Positions 17,971 to 25,333 are shown, counted from the first letter of the stretch. The stretch: DNA of 64,000 bases from Pseudomonadota bacterium (GCA_021819245.1 JAKARI010000001.1:124001-188000); one strand, 5' to 3'. The notes: generated from the letters alone by a model not told the origin. Made by a program: numbers and translations.

Positions 17971-18459
17971 TCACAGATCGCAGGCCAGCACCAGGGCGTC
18001 TTCGCGGCCGTGGCGCGCGGGATAATAATTCTTGCGCAGGCCGATCTCATTGAACCCGAGACTATAATAGAGCGCGTAGGCAGCCTTGTTGGAGCGCCGC
18101 ACCTCGAGCAAGGCGACCTTGGCCTGTCCTTGACGGGCGACATCCAGTAAGTGAGAGAGCAGGCGCCGCCCGAGCCCGCGGCGCCGGTAACGCGGATGGA
18201 CGCAGATATTCAACAGATGGCATTCGCCGGCGGCGACCGCCATGATTCCGTGGCCCACGAGGCGCCCCTCGTCTTCCAGGACCCGGCAACAGTAACCGAC
18301 CCGCAGGCAATCCCGGAATATCCCCTCGGTCCACGGAAACTCATAGGCCTGGCGCTCGACCTGCATGACGAACGGGAGATCCTCGCGGACCATCGCACGC
18401 AGCCGGATCTGGGAAGACGCCGCACGCGCGGCCTGCGCCGGCAGACGCCAACTACTCAT
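17971..18459 (-). CDS. rimI: Ribosomal protein bS18 alanine N-acetyltransferase RimI
   Basis: GNAT acetyltransferase that modifies the N-terminus of ribosomal protein S18. It is 162 residues long; the acetyl-CoA loop RRRGLGRRLL, the LLEVRRSNKAAYALYYSLGF segment and NYYPA near the end are typical. ATG at 18459 overlaps the upstream glycosylase by eight bases and has GGGAGG nine bases before it; a TTG at 18468 abuts that site too closely. Confidence 0.92.
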   Translation of the reverse strand: MSSWRLPAQAARAASSQIRLRAMVREDLPFVMQVERQAYEFPWTEGIFRDCLRVGYCCRVLEDEGRLVGHGIMAVAAGECHLLNICVHPRYRRRGLGRRLLSHLLDVARQGQAKVALLEVRRSNKAAYALYYSLGFNEIGLRKNYYPARHGREDALVLACDL

Positions 18460-19108
18460 GGGTCGCAACCTCCCGGGCGCGCTTTAAGTCCGCCCAGGCC
18501 GCGGCCTTATCCGCCGGACGCCGCAAGAGATAGGCGGGGTGATAGGTCACCACCATAGGGATGCCCTCGTACTCATGTATGGCCCCGCGCAGCCGGCCAA
18601 GCGGCTGATCTGTAGTCAGTAGGGCCTGAGCGGCAAATCGGCCCAGGGCGACTATGATACGCGGGCGCACCGCCGCGATCTGTGCACGCAGAAACGGCAG
18701 GCACGAGGCGACCTCGGACGGCTGCGGGTCACGATTTCCTGGTGGCCGGCACTTCAGGACATTGGCGATAAAGACCTCTCTGCGCTCTAATCCCAAGGCC
18801 GCAAGCATGGCATCGAGCAGCCGGCCGGCGCGCCCGACGAAGGGCTCCCCGCGCCGGTCCTCCTCGGCCCCGGGCGCCTCGCCTACGAAACACCACTGGG
18901 CGCTATGCGAACCGACCCCAAATACCGTCTGCGTGCGCCCGGCATGCAAGGCGCAGCGCGTGCATCCCCGCACCTCCGCCTCCAGACGCCCCCAGTCACC
19001 TGCGTCCGGGGGCGCATTCGAGGCACCCGCCCCGGCAGGCGGCGAACGGCGCTGCCAGATGGTAATCCCCATGGCCTCGAGCCAAGGGCGTGAGGCATTG
19101 CTCTCCAT
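18452..19108 (-). CDS. Family 4 uracil-DNA glycosylase
   Basis: Iron-sulfur uracil-DNA glycosylase removing uracil from DNA, relevant for deamination damage. Its 218 residues include CTRC plus two further cysteines (in LKCRPPGNRDP and SCLPFL) that would hold the 4Fe-4S cluster, the active-site motif GEAPGAEED, and YHPAYLLR near the end. The N-terminal ~40 residues are variable, and a later start is possible. The pairing with rimI downstream is widespread in proteobacteria. Confidence 0.9.
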   Translation of the reverse strand: MESNASRPWLEAMGITIWQRRSPPAGAGASNAPPDAGDWGRLEAEVRGCTRCALHAGRTQTVFGVGSHSAQWCFVGEAPGAEEDRRGEPFVGRAGRLLDAMLAALGLERREVFIANVLKCRPPGNRDPQPSEVASCLPFLRAQIAAVRPRIIVALGRFAAQALLTTDQPLGRLRGAIHEYEGIPMVVTYHPAYLLRRPADKAAAWADLKRAREVATHE

Positions 19109-19189
19109 GCCGGAAGTATAACCGGCCGCAGGCGGATCGGTGGAGATTTTGTGGATCGGGGCGAGACCGCATACCCCCAGCGGGTGCCT

Positions 19190-19876
19190 TTAATGGCCTA
19201 CGGCGGGCGTGCCCGGCCCGGCGCCGCGGTGGGGTGCCGCTAGGTAGCCGGCAATGGCCGCGACCTCGCGGCTGCTTAAGGGATTGGCATACCCTATGGC
19301 CCGCGTCCCCCGCACCCCGGCCTGGATCTCGACGATCAGGTCAGCCGGGCGCTCCTTACGCGCGAGCGCGAAAAGGTCAGGGACGGGACTGCCGGGGCCC
19401 GCCGCAGCATGACAGGTCGCACACAAGCGGCTATAGAGAAAGCGCCCCTCGCGCCAACGCCGCCCGCCGGTGCTAAGCGGCAGCAGGCCGCGAAAGTCCA
19501 TCGGGAATTCCCGCCGTAGGGCGCGCATCTGCCGCCAGACGACCGACATCGCCCCCTGTCTCAGGGCCGCGCGGGCCACCCGGATACGGGCCGCTATCGG
19601 TCCCATGCGGCACCCGGCCCGGACGCAATACGATCGCGCCTCAAAACCCAGTATCCCCAGATCGCTTGTGATGCGCGCCACAAGCCGCGGCGGCGGCTGG
19701 CCGGCTAGCGCCCGATGGGCCTCATGCGCAAGGAGCGCCACCTCCATGCGAAAACGCAGATCACGGTTGGCATGTGCCAGCACCGGCACGAGTAGGGCGG
19801 CAAGCAGCCCCAGGCGGTTTCTGCGCGCACGGCCCCGCGTGCCTAGCCAACGACCACTGCCTGTCGCGCCTGTCAC
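19190..19876 (-). CDS. Secreted c-type cytochrome with one CxxCH motif
   Basis: 228-residue protein with an N-terminal arginine-rich segment and hydrophobic signal sequence (LGLLAALLVPVLAHA). A unique middle region contains SYCVRAGC. The C-terminal ~80 residues form a class I cytochrome c domain with one haem site, CATCH. Where the axial methionine is expected the sequence reads GTRAIGYANPLS, with no methionine, so the sixth ligand is unclear. The start overlaps the preceding small gene as ATGA, linking it to the sulfur operon; it likely moves electrons in the periplasm. Confidence 0.8.
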   Translation of the reverse strand: MTGATGSGRWLGTRGRARRNRLGLLAALLVPVLAHANRDLRFRMEVALLAHEAHRALAGQPPPRLVARITSDLGILGFEARSYCVRAGCRMGPIAARIRVARAALRQGAMSVVWRQMRALRREFPMDFRGLLPLSTGGRRWREGRFLYSRLCATCHAAAGPGSPVPDLFALARKERPADLIVEIQAGVRGTRAIGYANPLSSREVAAIAGYLAAPHRGAGPGTPAVGH

Positions 19877-20067
19877 ACGGTCACGACCACGTCACCTGTC
19901 AAAATGGCATCCAGCACCGCGTCCCACGCGCCCTCGCTTAAGCCCGGGTGGCGCAGATCCTGGCGGGACAGCTGGTGTGCCGAAGGCGCCCGCTCCAAAG
20001 ACACCAAGGCCTCGTTGAGGGTATGCCTGTCGGGAAAAAGATCGGTCTCCAGGACCACGATACGCAT
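19873..20067 (-). CDS. Hypothetical 64-residue protein in the sulfur operon
   Basis: Small soluble protein beginning MRIVVLETDLFPDRHTLNEA and ending in a hydrophobic strand (GDVVVTV). It has no cysteines and no recognised motif. It lies between a DsrE-type gene (21-base gap) and the cytochrome gene (ATGA overlap), so it is co-translated with the sulfur operon. No function can be assigned. Confidence 0.7.
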   Translation of the reverse strand: MRIVVLETDLFPDRHTLNEALVSLERAPSAHQLSRQDLRHPGLSEGAWDAVLDAILTGDVVVTV

Positions 20068-20088
20068 GACGCCTCCCCCTTGATCGCC

Positions 20089-20364
20089 TTACAGTGAAAT
20101 GACGGCCGCGGCACTCACGAGGGCCGCCGCGAGTGCCGCGGTATCGAGATAGGGCAGGCCCTGATCGGCAACCGTGGTCTCCGGTTGCACATCGGCAAGC
20201 TCGAGACTCTCCGCCTGCACCGCGTTTTCCGGGGTGTCGGCGACCGGCCCGCCCATAAAGATCAGACGCACGGCATGACCAAATATCGTAAGCCCCGCGG
20301 CCACGCGCATCGCCTCCGTGTGGTCATGACGACCAAGAACCACCACCGCCTTGGGCGCGCCCAT
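20089..20364 (-). CDS. DsrE/DsrF-like protein without cysteine
   Basis: 91-residue protein with the alpha/beta fold signature of the DsrE/F/TusD family: AVVVLGRHDHTEAMRVAAGL followed by the strand VRLIFMGGPV. Members shuttle persulfide sulfur when they have a conserved cysteine. This copy has no cysteine, so like the non-catalytic partners in TusBCD or DsrEFH it may be structural. The gene three bases upstream is a cysteine-containing relative, a likely partner. Confidence 0.75.
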   Translation of the reverse strand: MGAPKAVVVLGRHDHTEAMRVAAGLTIFGHAVRLIFMGGPVADTPENAVQAESLELADVQPETTVADQGLPYLDTAALAAALVSAAAVISL

Positions 20365-20367
20365 GGG

Positions 20368-20655
20368 CTAAAGGCTCACGACATGCCGCGCATCGGCGGC
20401 CATGGCGCTATTGTCAGTCTGGCTCCCCAGGGCAATCGGGCAGGGTCCCTTCCCATAACGCTCCCACGAATATTCGCAAACCACGGAATCGGGACAGGCG
20501 TGCAAGACCGCCTCGATCTTGGGATCACAGGGGAGTTGCGCGGCGGGCCCGGTAAAAAAGCAGCGGCACGACACCCGGCGCCGTTCACAGGCGCGCAAGA
20601 GCCCGGCGAGCAGAGGTGCCGACTCGGTTCGCGACACCAGAAACAAGACATCCAT
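20368..20655 (-). CDS. DsrE-like cysteine-containing protein
   Basis: 95-residue protein starting MDVLFLVSRTESAPLLAGLL, consistent with the DsrE/DsrF fold. It has six cysteines, including VVCEYSWERYGKGPCPIALG near where sulfur-carrier cysteines of DsrE-type proteins lie. ATG at 20655 has AAGGAGG five bases upstream and shares a base with the preceding stop (TAATG). Family placement rests on fold pattern and context, and which cysteine would carry sulfur is unknown. Confidence 0.7.
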   Translation of the reverse strand: MDVLFLVSRTESAPLLAGLLRACERRRVSCRCFFTGPAAQLPCDPKIEAVLHACPDSVVCEYSWERYGKGPCPIALGSQTDNSAMAADARHVVSL

Positions 20656-21545
20656 TAGCGCCTCCTTGTCATGCGCCATACGAGAGTCATGATGGCAGCG
20701 GCCGCCGACACCGCCGCCAGCGCCTTGTCCGGGGCCGGCAGCCCCGAAGAGGGGTGCGGCCTCAGGATTCGTGCACCGCGCGCGCGTATCCAGTCTTGCC
20801 AACCACCGACGAACACGTGTGCCGGCACCGCCCGCATGCGAAGCCGCGCAAAATAGGCCACCGACTCATAGGGCCCCGCCCCGTAGGCCACCACCGCGGC
20901 CGGTTTGGGCAAGCGTCCTGGAGACAGTGAGGCGCGGCCCCGCCCGAGACCTGCCATCGGCAGGGATTGCGCCCCGGGGATATGCCCGGACTGCTGATAG
21001 CGCAGGCGCGAGCGTCCATCCACGATGCCATACCCGCCCACGCCATGCCGTATGCGTGCGGCGAGTTCGTGGCGCAGCACCACGAGCCTTGTGCGCGGCC
21101 AGGCCGTGTATAGGGCCTCGCGGAATACCCCGCGGGTCGTTCCCGCGCCGGAGGCCTGCGGATGATGGCGAAGCCATGCGCTCACCGGATCGGCAATCAC
21201 ATCGACACGCCTTTGGCCGGCGAGATACAGCATACCGGCCACGAAATCCTCGCGCCGAGCATGGTCACCGACGACGAGCGCGGTTTCGGCTCCCGTCATA
21301 TTCAATGCCCCGAGGAGCCAACGGACGTTGCGCCAGCTCGCCAGCTCGCCGCGCGCCGTCAGAAGCATGCGCGGATTCAGGCATACCGCGCCGGTCACCG
21401 ACTGGCGCTCGCACACGGCGCGGCGTCGCGTATCCACAACGACGCTGTCGGCGGGCAGCGGCCACGGCATGGCCGCACGCGCCGTAAGCGCCCCTGGCGT
21501 GACCGCATGCCGCGCGCCAGACCCCGGCAGCGGTCCGGCATGCAC
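20655..21545 (-). CDS. Tail-anchored tandem rhodanese-fold protein lacking catalytic cysteines
   Basis: 296 residues from GTG 21545. The first rhodanese-like domain contains AVTPGALTARA, DSVVVDTR and ALVVGDHARR; the second contains YGIVDGRSRLRYQQSGHIPGAQ and VVAYGAGPYESVAYFARL. In both, the cysteine of the active loop is glycine, so sulfur transfer by the normal mechanism is unlikely. A hydrophobic span close to the C-terminus (ALAAVSAAAAIMTLVW) would anchor it in the membrane. It begins three bases after the previous stop. It may bind sulfur species or act as a scaffold; this is inference. Confidence 0.75.
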   Translation of the reverse strand: MHAGPLPGSGARHAVTPGALTARAAMPWPLPADSVVVDTRRRAVCERQSVTGAVCLNPRMLLTARGELASWRNVRWLLGALNMTGAETALVVGDHARREDFVAGMLYLAGQRRVDVIADPVSAWLRHHPQASGAGTTRGVFREALYTAWPRTRLVVLRHELAARIRHGVGGYGIVDGRSRLRYQQSGHIPGAQSLPMAGLGRGRASLSPGRLPKPAAVVAYGAGPYESVAYFARLRMRAVPAHVFVGGWQDWIRARGARILRPHPSSGLPAPDKALAAVSAAAAIMTLVWRMTRRR

Positions 21546-21547
21546 CG

Positions 21548-21913
21548 TCAGCAGCCCCCGATCTTGGGCAGGCGCGGCACGAACCCCGCGCCCTGGGCCG
21601 GCGGCGGGTTCTGAATATAGTAATTCACGAGCTCGCGCACCGTCACGGTCCCGTACAGGCCACCCATCGGAATGGGCGCGAACCGCCCCGCGGTCTGCGG
21701 GGTCTCCGAGCGCTTGATCAACTCGGGCGACACCGAGGCCGCGCGCATCAGAAGCGCCATCCCGACCACCACGAGGGCAACGCATGAGCCGCAGTAGAGC
21801 AGGATTTGGCTGGGTGTCATTGCCCCGCTGCCGGTATCCCGGGCCTGCGGCTGAGGCACCGGGCAGCCGGCATCCGGCAAGGTCACGCCATGCAATACCT
21901 CTTTTATTGTCAT
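21548..21913 (-). CDS. Single-span membrane protein with YY-N motif, sulfur operon
   Basis: 121 residues: a cytosolic N-terminus with one cysteine, one membrane span (about 36-57, ILLYCGSCVALVVVGMALLM), then a domain with GGLYGTVTVRELVNYYIQN and a terminal cysteine (KIGGC). ATG at 21913 has GGGAGG five bases upstream. The VRELVNYYIQN stretch resembles VDRLAQYYKGN in the 89-residue protein two genes upstream, so the two look related. No known family was recognised. Confidence 0.75.
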   Translation of the reverse strand: MTIKEVLHGVTLPDAGCPVPQPQARDTGSGAMTPSQILLYCGSCVALVVVGMALLMRAASVSPELIKRSETPQTAGRFAPIPMGGLYGTVTVRELVNYYIQNPPPAQGAGFVPRLPKIGGC

Positions 21914-21928
21914 AAGGCCTCCCGACCC

Positions 21929-22021
21929 CTAGAACACATCCGTCGTCAGGGCAATGAAGAGCACATACATCATAACGACGAACATGACGAGTTGCGCGAT
22001 CGTTGGCACATTGAAATGCAT
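21929..22021 (-). CDS. 30-residue single-span membrane peptide
   Basis: ATG at 22021 follows TAGGAGG closely and the frame ends at TAG 21931-21929. The predicted peptide starts MHFNVPTIAQLV, continues as one hydrophobic helix with MYVLFIALT and ends TTDVF. It fills an otherwise unexplained gap between two genes of the sulfur operon. Small peptides of this type often stabilise membrane complexes; here that is inference. The ribosome site, one clean span and operon position support it as real. Confidence 0.65.
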   Translation of the reverse strand: MHFNVPTIAQLVMFVVMMYVLFIALTTDVF

Positions 22022-22029
22022 AGATCCTC

Positions 22030-22299
22030 CTAATGTCCGCCATTCTTCGAAGCCGGGACCTTTTCCACGGCATAGACGCCGGCAGAGACATTGCCCTTAT
22101 AGTATTGGGCGAGCCGATCCACGTTGAGCGGCTTGCCATTGACCGGGTCGATGACAGGCGGCGTGAAGTATGCGACCCCGTCGCGCGTCCGATGCAGATA
22201 GGCTGGGGGCGTAGCAAGAATGTATATGAAGGTGCCGATGGTCATGACACCAGCCAGCAACGCCAGCGCCAGCATCTGTTTTTGACCGGCCGGAAGCAT
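22030..22299 (-). CDS. Single-span membrane protein with YY-N motif, shorter copy
   Basis: 89 residues, one N-terminal membrane span (about 9-29), then probably a periplasmic domain with AYFTPPVIDPVNGKPLNVDR and LAQYYKGN. The pattern of span, about 30 residues, then V-x-x-L-x-x-YY-x-x-N is shared with the 121-residue protein nearby. GGGAGG precedes the ATG. It lies 12 bases after tusA. It is not recognised as a known family. Confidence 0.75.
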   Translation of the reverse strand: MLPAGQKQMLALALLAGVMTIGTFIYILATPPAYLHRTRDGVAYFTPPVIDPVNGKPLNVDRLAQYYKGNVSAGVYAVEKVPASKNGGH

Positions 22300-22311
22300 G
22301 GCGCGCCCTCC

Positions 22312-22626
22312 CTAGTTCTTGCACACGAAGACGCGCCAGTAACGATCCGCCTTGACGGTCGCCAGGTGCGTGCCGTTGACCGCCGCCATCACCGTCGGCA
22401 AGGCCTCCATGGATGTCGGATTATCCACCCTAACCTCTATGACGGCCCCGGATATGGCCTCGTTCAAGGCCTTTTTGGTCATAAGCTGCGGGCGCGGGCA
22501 GGAATCTCCCAAGACATCCACTATGCGGCTTATGGTGTAGGTGCACCCGTCCGGCAAGGTCACCTGCGCGATCGGCTCGGCCGGTGCGGCCGTGGCCGGT
22601 GCGGCTTTACGGTTGAATAGTCCCAT
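22312..22626 (-). CDS. tusA: TusA-family sulfur carrier with N-terminal extension
   Basis: 104 residues. The sulfur-binding motif is DSCPRPQLMTKKAL, matching the CPxP site of TusA proteins that carry persulfide sulfur on the cysteine. The protein has an Ala/Pro-rich N-terminal tail of about 20 residues and an altered C-terminal half ending in CKN. It follows two YeeE/YedE genes by five bases; TusA next to YeeE/YedE is the arrangement of the TsuA-TsuB thiosulfate uptake system and of PmpAB operons. Confidence 0.88.
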   Translation of the reverse strand: MGLFNRKAAPATAAPAEPIAQVTLPDGCTYTISRIVDVLGDSCPRPQLMTKKALNEAISGAVIEVRVDNPTSMEALPTVMAAVNGTHLATVKADRYWRVFVCKN

Positions 22627-22630
22627 GACA

Positions 22631-23335
22631 TCACTCTCCTAAGGTGGGTAAGGCGGCAGACACATTTGCGTTGCCGTCAGTGGACTTGGCGAGCACCGGC
22701 GCTGCACTCGTCAAAGAGGCGCCTTGCACCGGCTCGCCCTTGCCTTCGGCCGCAAGGGTCGACCGCTCGCGCCTCAGAATCCGCCGGTACAGGGCATAGA
22801 GGGCAGCCGTCTGAATGAGGCCGAAGACGATCGCCGGAATGCCGGTGTCACGCTGCAAGGTCAGGGCATCGGCCCAGCCAAACTGCAGGCCCGCGGCATT
22901 GGAGTGCCCGGTCATCGTCTGCCCGGCAAGCGGCCAGTACGAGAAGGACCACATGAGCGACGATAAAAATAGGCCCACGATGAGAAAGAGCAGGGCCCAT
23001 AAGGCGCCAATGTTGCCCTCGCCGGTCTTGACCCATGATGACACCGTACAGGCCCCGGCAAACACCATGCCGATGCCAAAGAGAAACAGCCCTATGAACT
23101 GGTTGATCCCGACATCAAAGCGCATGGGATTGCCATTGCCGAAACTGATCATGGCGGTAAATCCCACGGTCAGGATCATCATCGCCACCAGCAAGGCCTT
23201 GGTATTGCGGTAGCTCTTAAAGAGCATGGCGTCGCGCAAAGCCGCCGTGTTGCACCAACGTGACCTTTGCACGAGCACCCCGACGGTGCTTCCGAAAATG
23301 AAGGCTGCCAAGCATTGGCCGTCTACGGTAATCAT
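22631..23335 (-). CDS. YeeE/YedE family transporter, second half protein
   Basis: 234-residue membrane protein with five or six spans and a disordered C-terminal tail. Family features: VGVLVQRSRWCNTAALRD near the start and GIGMVFAGACTVSSW, which hold the cysteines that line the pathway in the thiosulfate channel TsuA. The partner half is encoded three bases upstream, so the transporter is split into two genes, as in PmpA/PmpB. The likely substrate is thiosulfate or another sulfur compound. Confidence 0.9.
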   Translation of the reverse strand: MITVDGQCLAAFIFGSTVGVLVQRSRWCNTAALRDAMLFKSYRNTKALLVAMMILTVGFTAMISFGNGNPMRFDVGINQFIGLFLFGIGMVFAGACTVSSWVKTGEGNIGALWALLFLIVGLFLSSLMWSFSYWPLAGQTMTGHSNAAGLQFGWADALTLQRDTGIPAIVFGLIQTAALYALYRRILRRERSTLAAEGKGEPVQGASLTSAAPVLAKSTDGNANVSAALPTLGE

Positions 23336-23338
23336 TGA

Positions 23339-23833
23339 TCAGGCCTCCAGGATTTTCTTGTATACCCAGGTTCCGACCCACGCGCCGATCACGAGGCCGC
23401 TCACCGCCAAGTAACCGCCGAGATTCATCTCCGGCGTGAGGCCAAGAAACGTACTGACGTTGCAGACAAAAGACAGGCGAATACCGATACCCATGAGCAG
23501 GCCGCCGATGGTGATCATCACCCACTCCGACAGATGCTTTGGGACACGCCAGTAAAACTCCTTGCTCAAGATCGCGCTGACAAGGGCGCCAAACCCCATG
23601 CCTAGGCTTATGTATATCTTCCAATAGGCCCACGTCGGCTTGAATACCATGCGCCAGAACGGGATGCGATTCATCTCCTTGGCGCCGACCAGGGCCTTCA
23701 CAAACAGCCCTGCGATCATCGTCTCGCCACCCCCTACGGTCCACGCACCGACGATCTGAAAGAGAAAGATGTCGAATACCGCGATGATCGCCAACGCGAC
23801 TATGGGATCCAGAGATTTCTTGAAAAACTCCAC
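23339..23833 (-). CDS. YeeE/YedE family transporter, first half protein
   Basis: 164 residues from the GTG at 23833 (start VEFFKKSLDPIVALAI), five spans. The conserved cysteine motif is GIGIRLSFVCNVSTFLGL. GTG 23833 is preceded by AAAGGGGGGGG; the frame is open further upstream without family similarity. It opens the run of tightly spaced sulfur genes that continues to the cytochrome, so its promoter should lie in the 671-base gap upstream. Confidence 0.88.
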   Translation of the reverse strand: MEFFKKSLDPIVALAIIAVFDIFLFQIVGAWTVGGGETMIAGLFVKALVGAKEMNRIPFWRMVFKPTWAYWKIYISLGMGFGALVSAILSKEFYWRVPKHLSEWVMITIGGLLMGIGIRLSFVCNVSTFLGLTPEMNLGGYLAVSGLVIGAWVGTWVYKKILEA

Positions 23834-24504
23834 GGTACCACCCCCCCCTTTAAGCGTTTGGCCCTGTAGCGGCGCAAGCCCCCCATCTGCCGTATCAAAA
23901 AACGGCACACCGCAAAGGCCCTTGCGCGTCGCCCAACCGAATGGCCCGCGACCTCCTCGAGACGGCCGCCTGGGCTTCCTGTCATCGACCATGAGCAAAA
24001 CTCAGGCCAGGGAGTCAACCTGGGGATTTCGCGGGCCTTTTCCCGGACACGACGGGACTGGCATCACCATCTTGGGAGCCTTCATCACCAGGATGGTGAT
24101 GTCGAAAAAGGGCCGGCACGCGCCCCGCCCTGGCACCGCCGCCGGCCGCACGCCGGCGGACATAAGAAGGCCCCACGGACACACCGGATCCGACGGGCGG
24201 CGCAAAGCCCTCCCTGACAGAGGATCGACAGAGGATCGGTGACAATCGCGGGCCCAAGGGCCTTGGAGAATCGGCCGGAGGCCGGTTGTGGCCTTGTGCC
24301 GGCCCCTAGGAGCGCGCCAGACCCTGGGCCTACCGGTCGCTGACGGGCGCCCCGTACCGGGGGGCTAAAAAACGCGGCGCGCCCCCGATAGCACAGCCAT
24401 CACACCAGACCACGCCACACCCTGATGCGCCACGGGGCCGCCCTCGAAGGCCTTGCCGCCCCGAAACCCTAGGCCCCGGGGCCCCATACACCCTAAGGAT
24501 CGCC
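23834..24504. other. 671-base intergenic region between sulfur genes
   Basis: No convincing gene is seen on either strand. Features noted: a perfect inverted repeat CATCACCA/TGGTGATG with a three-base loop at 24083-24101, with another CATCACCA at 24062-24069; a TGCCGT...ACGGCA hairpin around 23887-23907; a tandem GACAGAGGATC repeat near 24225-24237; and GGCCCCGGGGCC near 24472. The region must contain the promoter of the split YeeE/YedE operon. Confidence 0.5.
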
Positions 24505-24840
24505 TCAACCAGTACTCCAGCCGCGCGGCCGGCGCATGCCCGCCACCTTGCAGGCCTGTTTGACATAGCCATAGGGGAATAGCTCGAACAGGCGGGCGCG
24601 GGCCTTGGCGCCCATCCCCTGATCGGCGAGGTGGCGGATCGCGAAACGGACATCCGGAGCCACCTGGCGCTCCTCGAAAAACCCGCGCATGAACCGAATC
24701 ACCACCCAATGGTCGTCTTCCAGAACCAGGCCCTCGGACTGCGCCAGGGCCAGGGCCACGGATTCGTTCCAGTCCCCAGGGTCGACCAAATAGCCTTCCG
24801 CATCGACGGCGACACGCGCGCCTTTCACTATGATCTCCAT
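24505..24840 (-). CDS. DsrC/TusE-family sulfur protein with C-terminal Cys replaced by Trp
   Basis: 111 residues starting MEIIVKGARVAV. The family core is clear: DAEGYLVDPGDWNESVALAL, EDDHWVVIRFMRGFFEE, and a C-terminal arm with QACKVAGMRRPRGW. DsrC has two arm cysteines, TusE only the last. Here the inner cysteine (QAC) is present, but the normally invariant penultimate one is Trp, followed by STG. Persulfide chemistry would therefore differ. ATG at 24840 is chosen for family length and a purine-rich ribosome site. Confidence 0.85.
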   Translation of the reverse strand: MEIIVKGARVAVDAEGYLVDPGDWNESVALALAQSEGLVLEDDHWVVIRFMRGFFEERQVAPDVRFAIRHLADQGMGAKARARLFELFPYGYVKQACKVAGMRRPRGWSTG

Positions 24841-25066
24841 ACCCTCCCCCTCGCCATCGGTTGCCATGACGCCAAGGCCCTTCTTTAAGGCTCGCAATCG
24901 ACCACCCTGCGCACCCGTAAGGCCCGTTTACGCGGCACTCTTCCAGATTCGGGCCGGGACTAGCCTTGATGGCGGTCAAGCCGCCTACGCCTTGCCGTCC
25001 GAGGGCCGCTGCGGCAAGATGACAAAGGCGCATCCCCCTTATGCGCCACGCAGATCGAGGCCGCGG

Positions 25067-25333
25067 ATGTCATCACCCTGGTTCGTTTATATCCTGGAAT
25101 GCGCCAACGACCGCCTCTACACCGGAATCACGACCGATGTCTCGCGCCGCTTTCGCGAACATGCGACTGGGCGTGGCGCCGCCTTTACGCGCATGAACAA
25201 GCCGCGCCGCATGCTGGCATTCACGGCATGCCCAGACCGGTCGCAGGCCAGCCGTCTCGAGGCCCACATAAAGCGGCTTCCGGCGCAAGACAAGAGACGG
25301 ATATGCCGCCTTTGGCTCCTCGCAAACGATTAG
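25067..25333 (+). CDS. GIY-YIG nuclease superfamily protein (UPF0213-like)
   Basis: 88 residues. The GIY-YIG core is VYILECANDRLYTGITTDVS, followed by the catalytic-type arginine in RRFREH and a C-terminal AHIKRLPAQDKRRI segment as in the YhbQ/UPF0213 group of small GIY-YIG proteins. ATG at 25067 has GAGG six bases upstream. It stands alone between the DsrC homologue (divergent) and the regulator downstream. Cellular role unknown. Confidence 0.88.
   Translation: MSSPWFVYILECANDRLYTGITTDVSRRFREHATGRGAAFTRMNKPRRMLAFTACPDRSQASRLEAHIKRLPAQDKRRICRLWLLAND

Noticed and set aside
24365-25033. 222-residue minus-strand frame across the dsrC-like gene
   Set aside because: Frame-shifted shadow of the DsrC homologue, which has clear family motifs.
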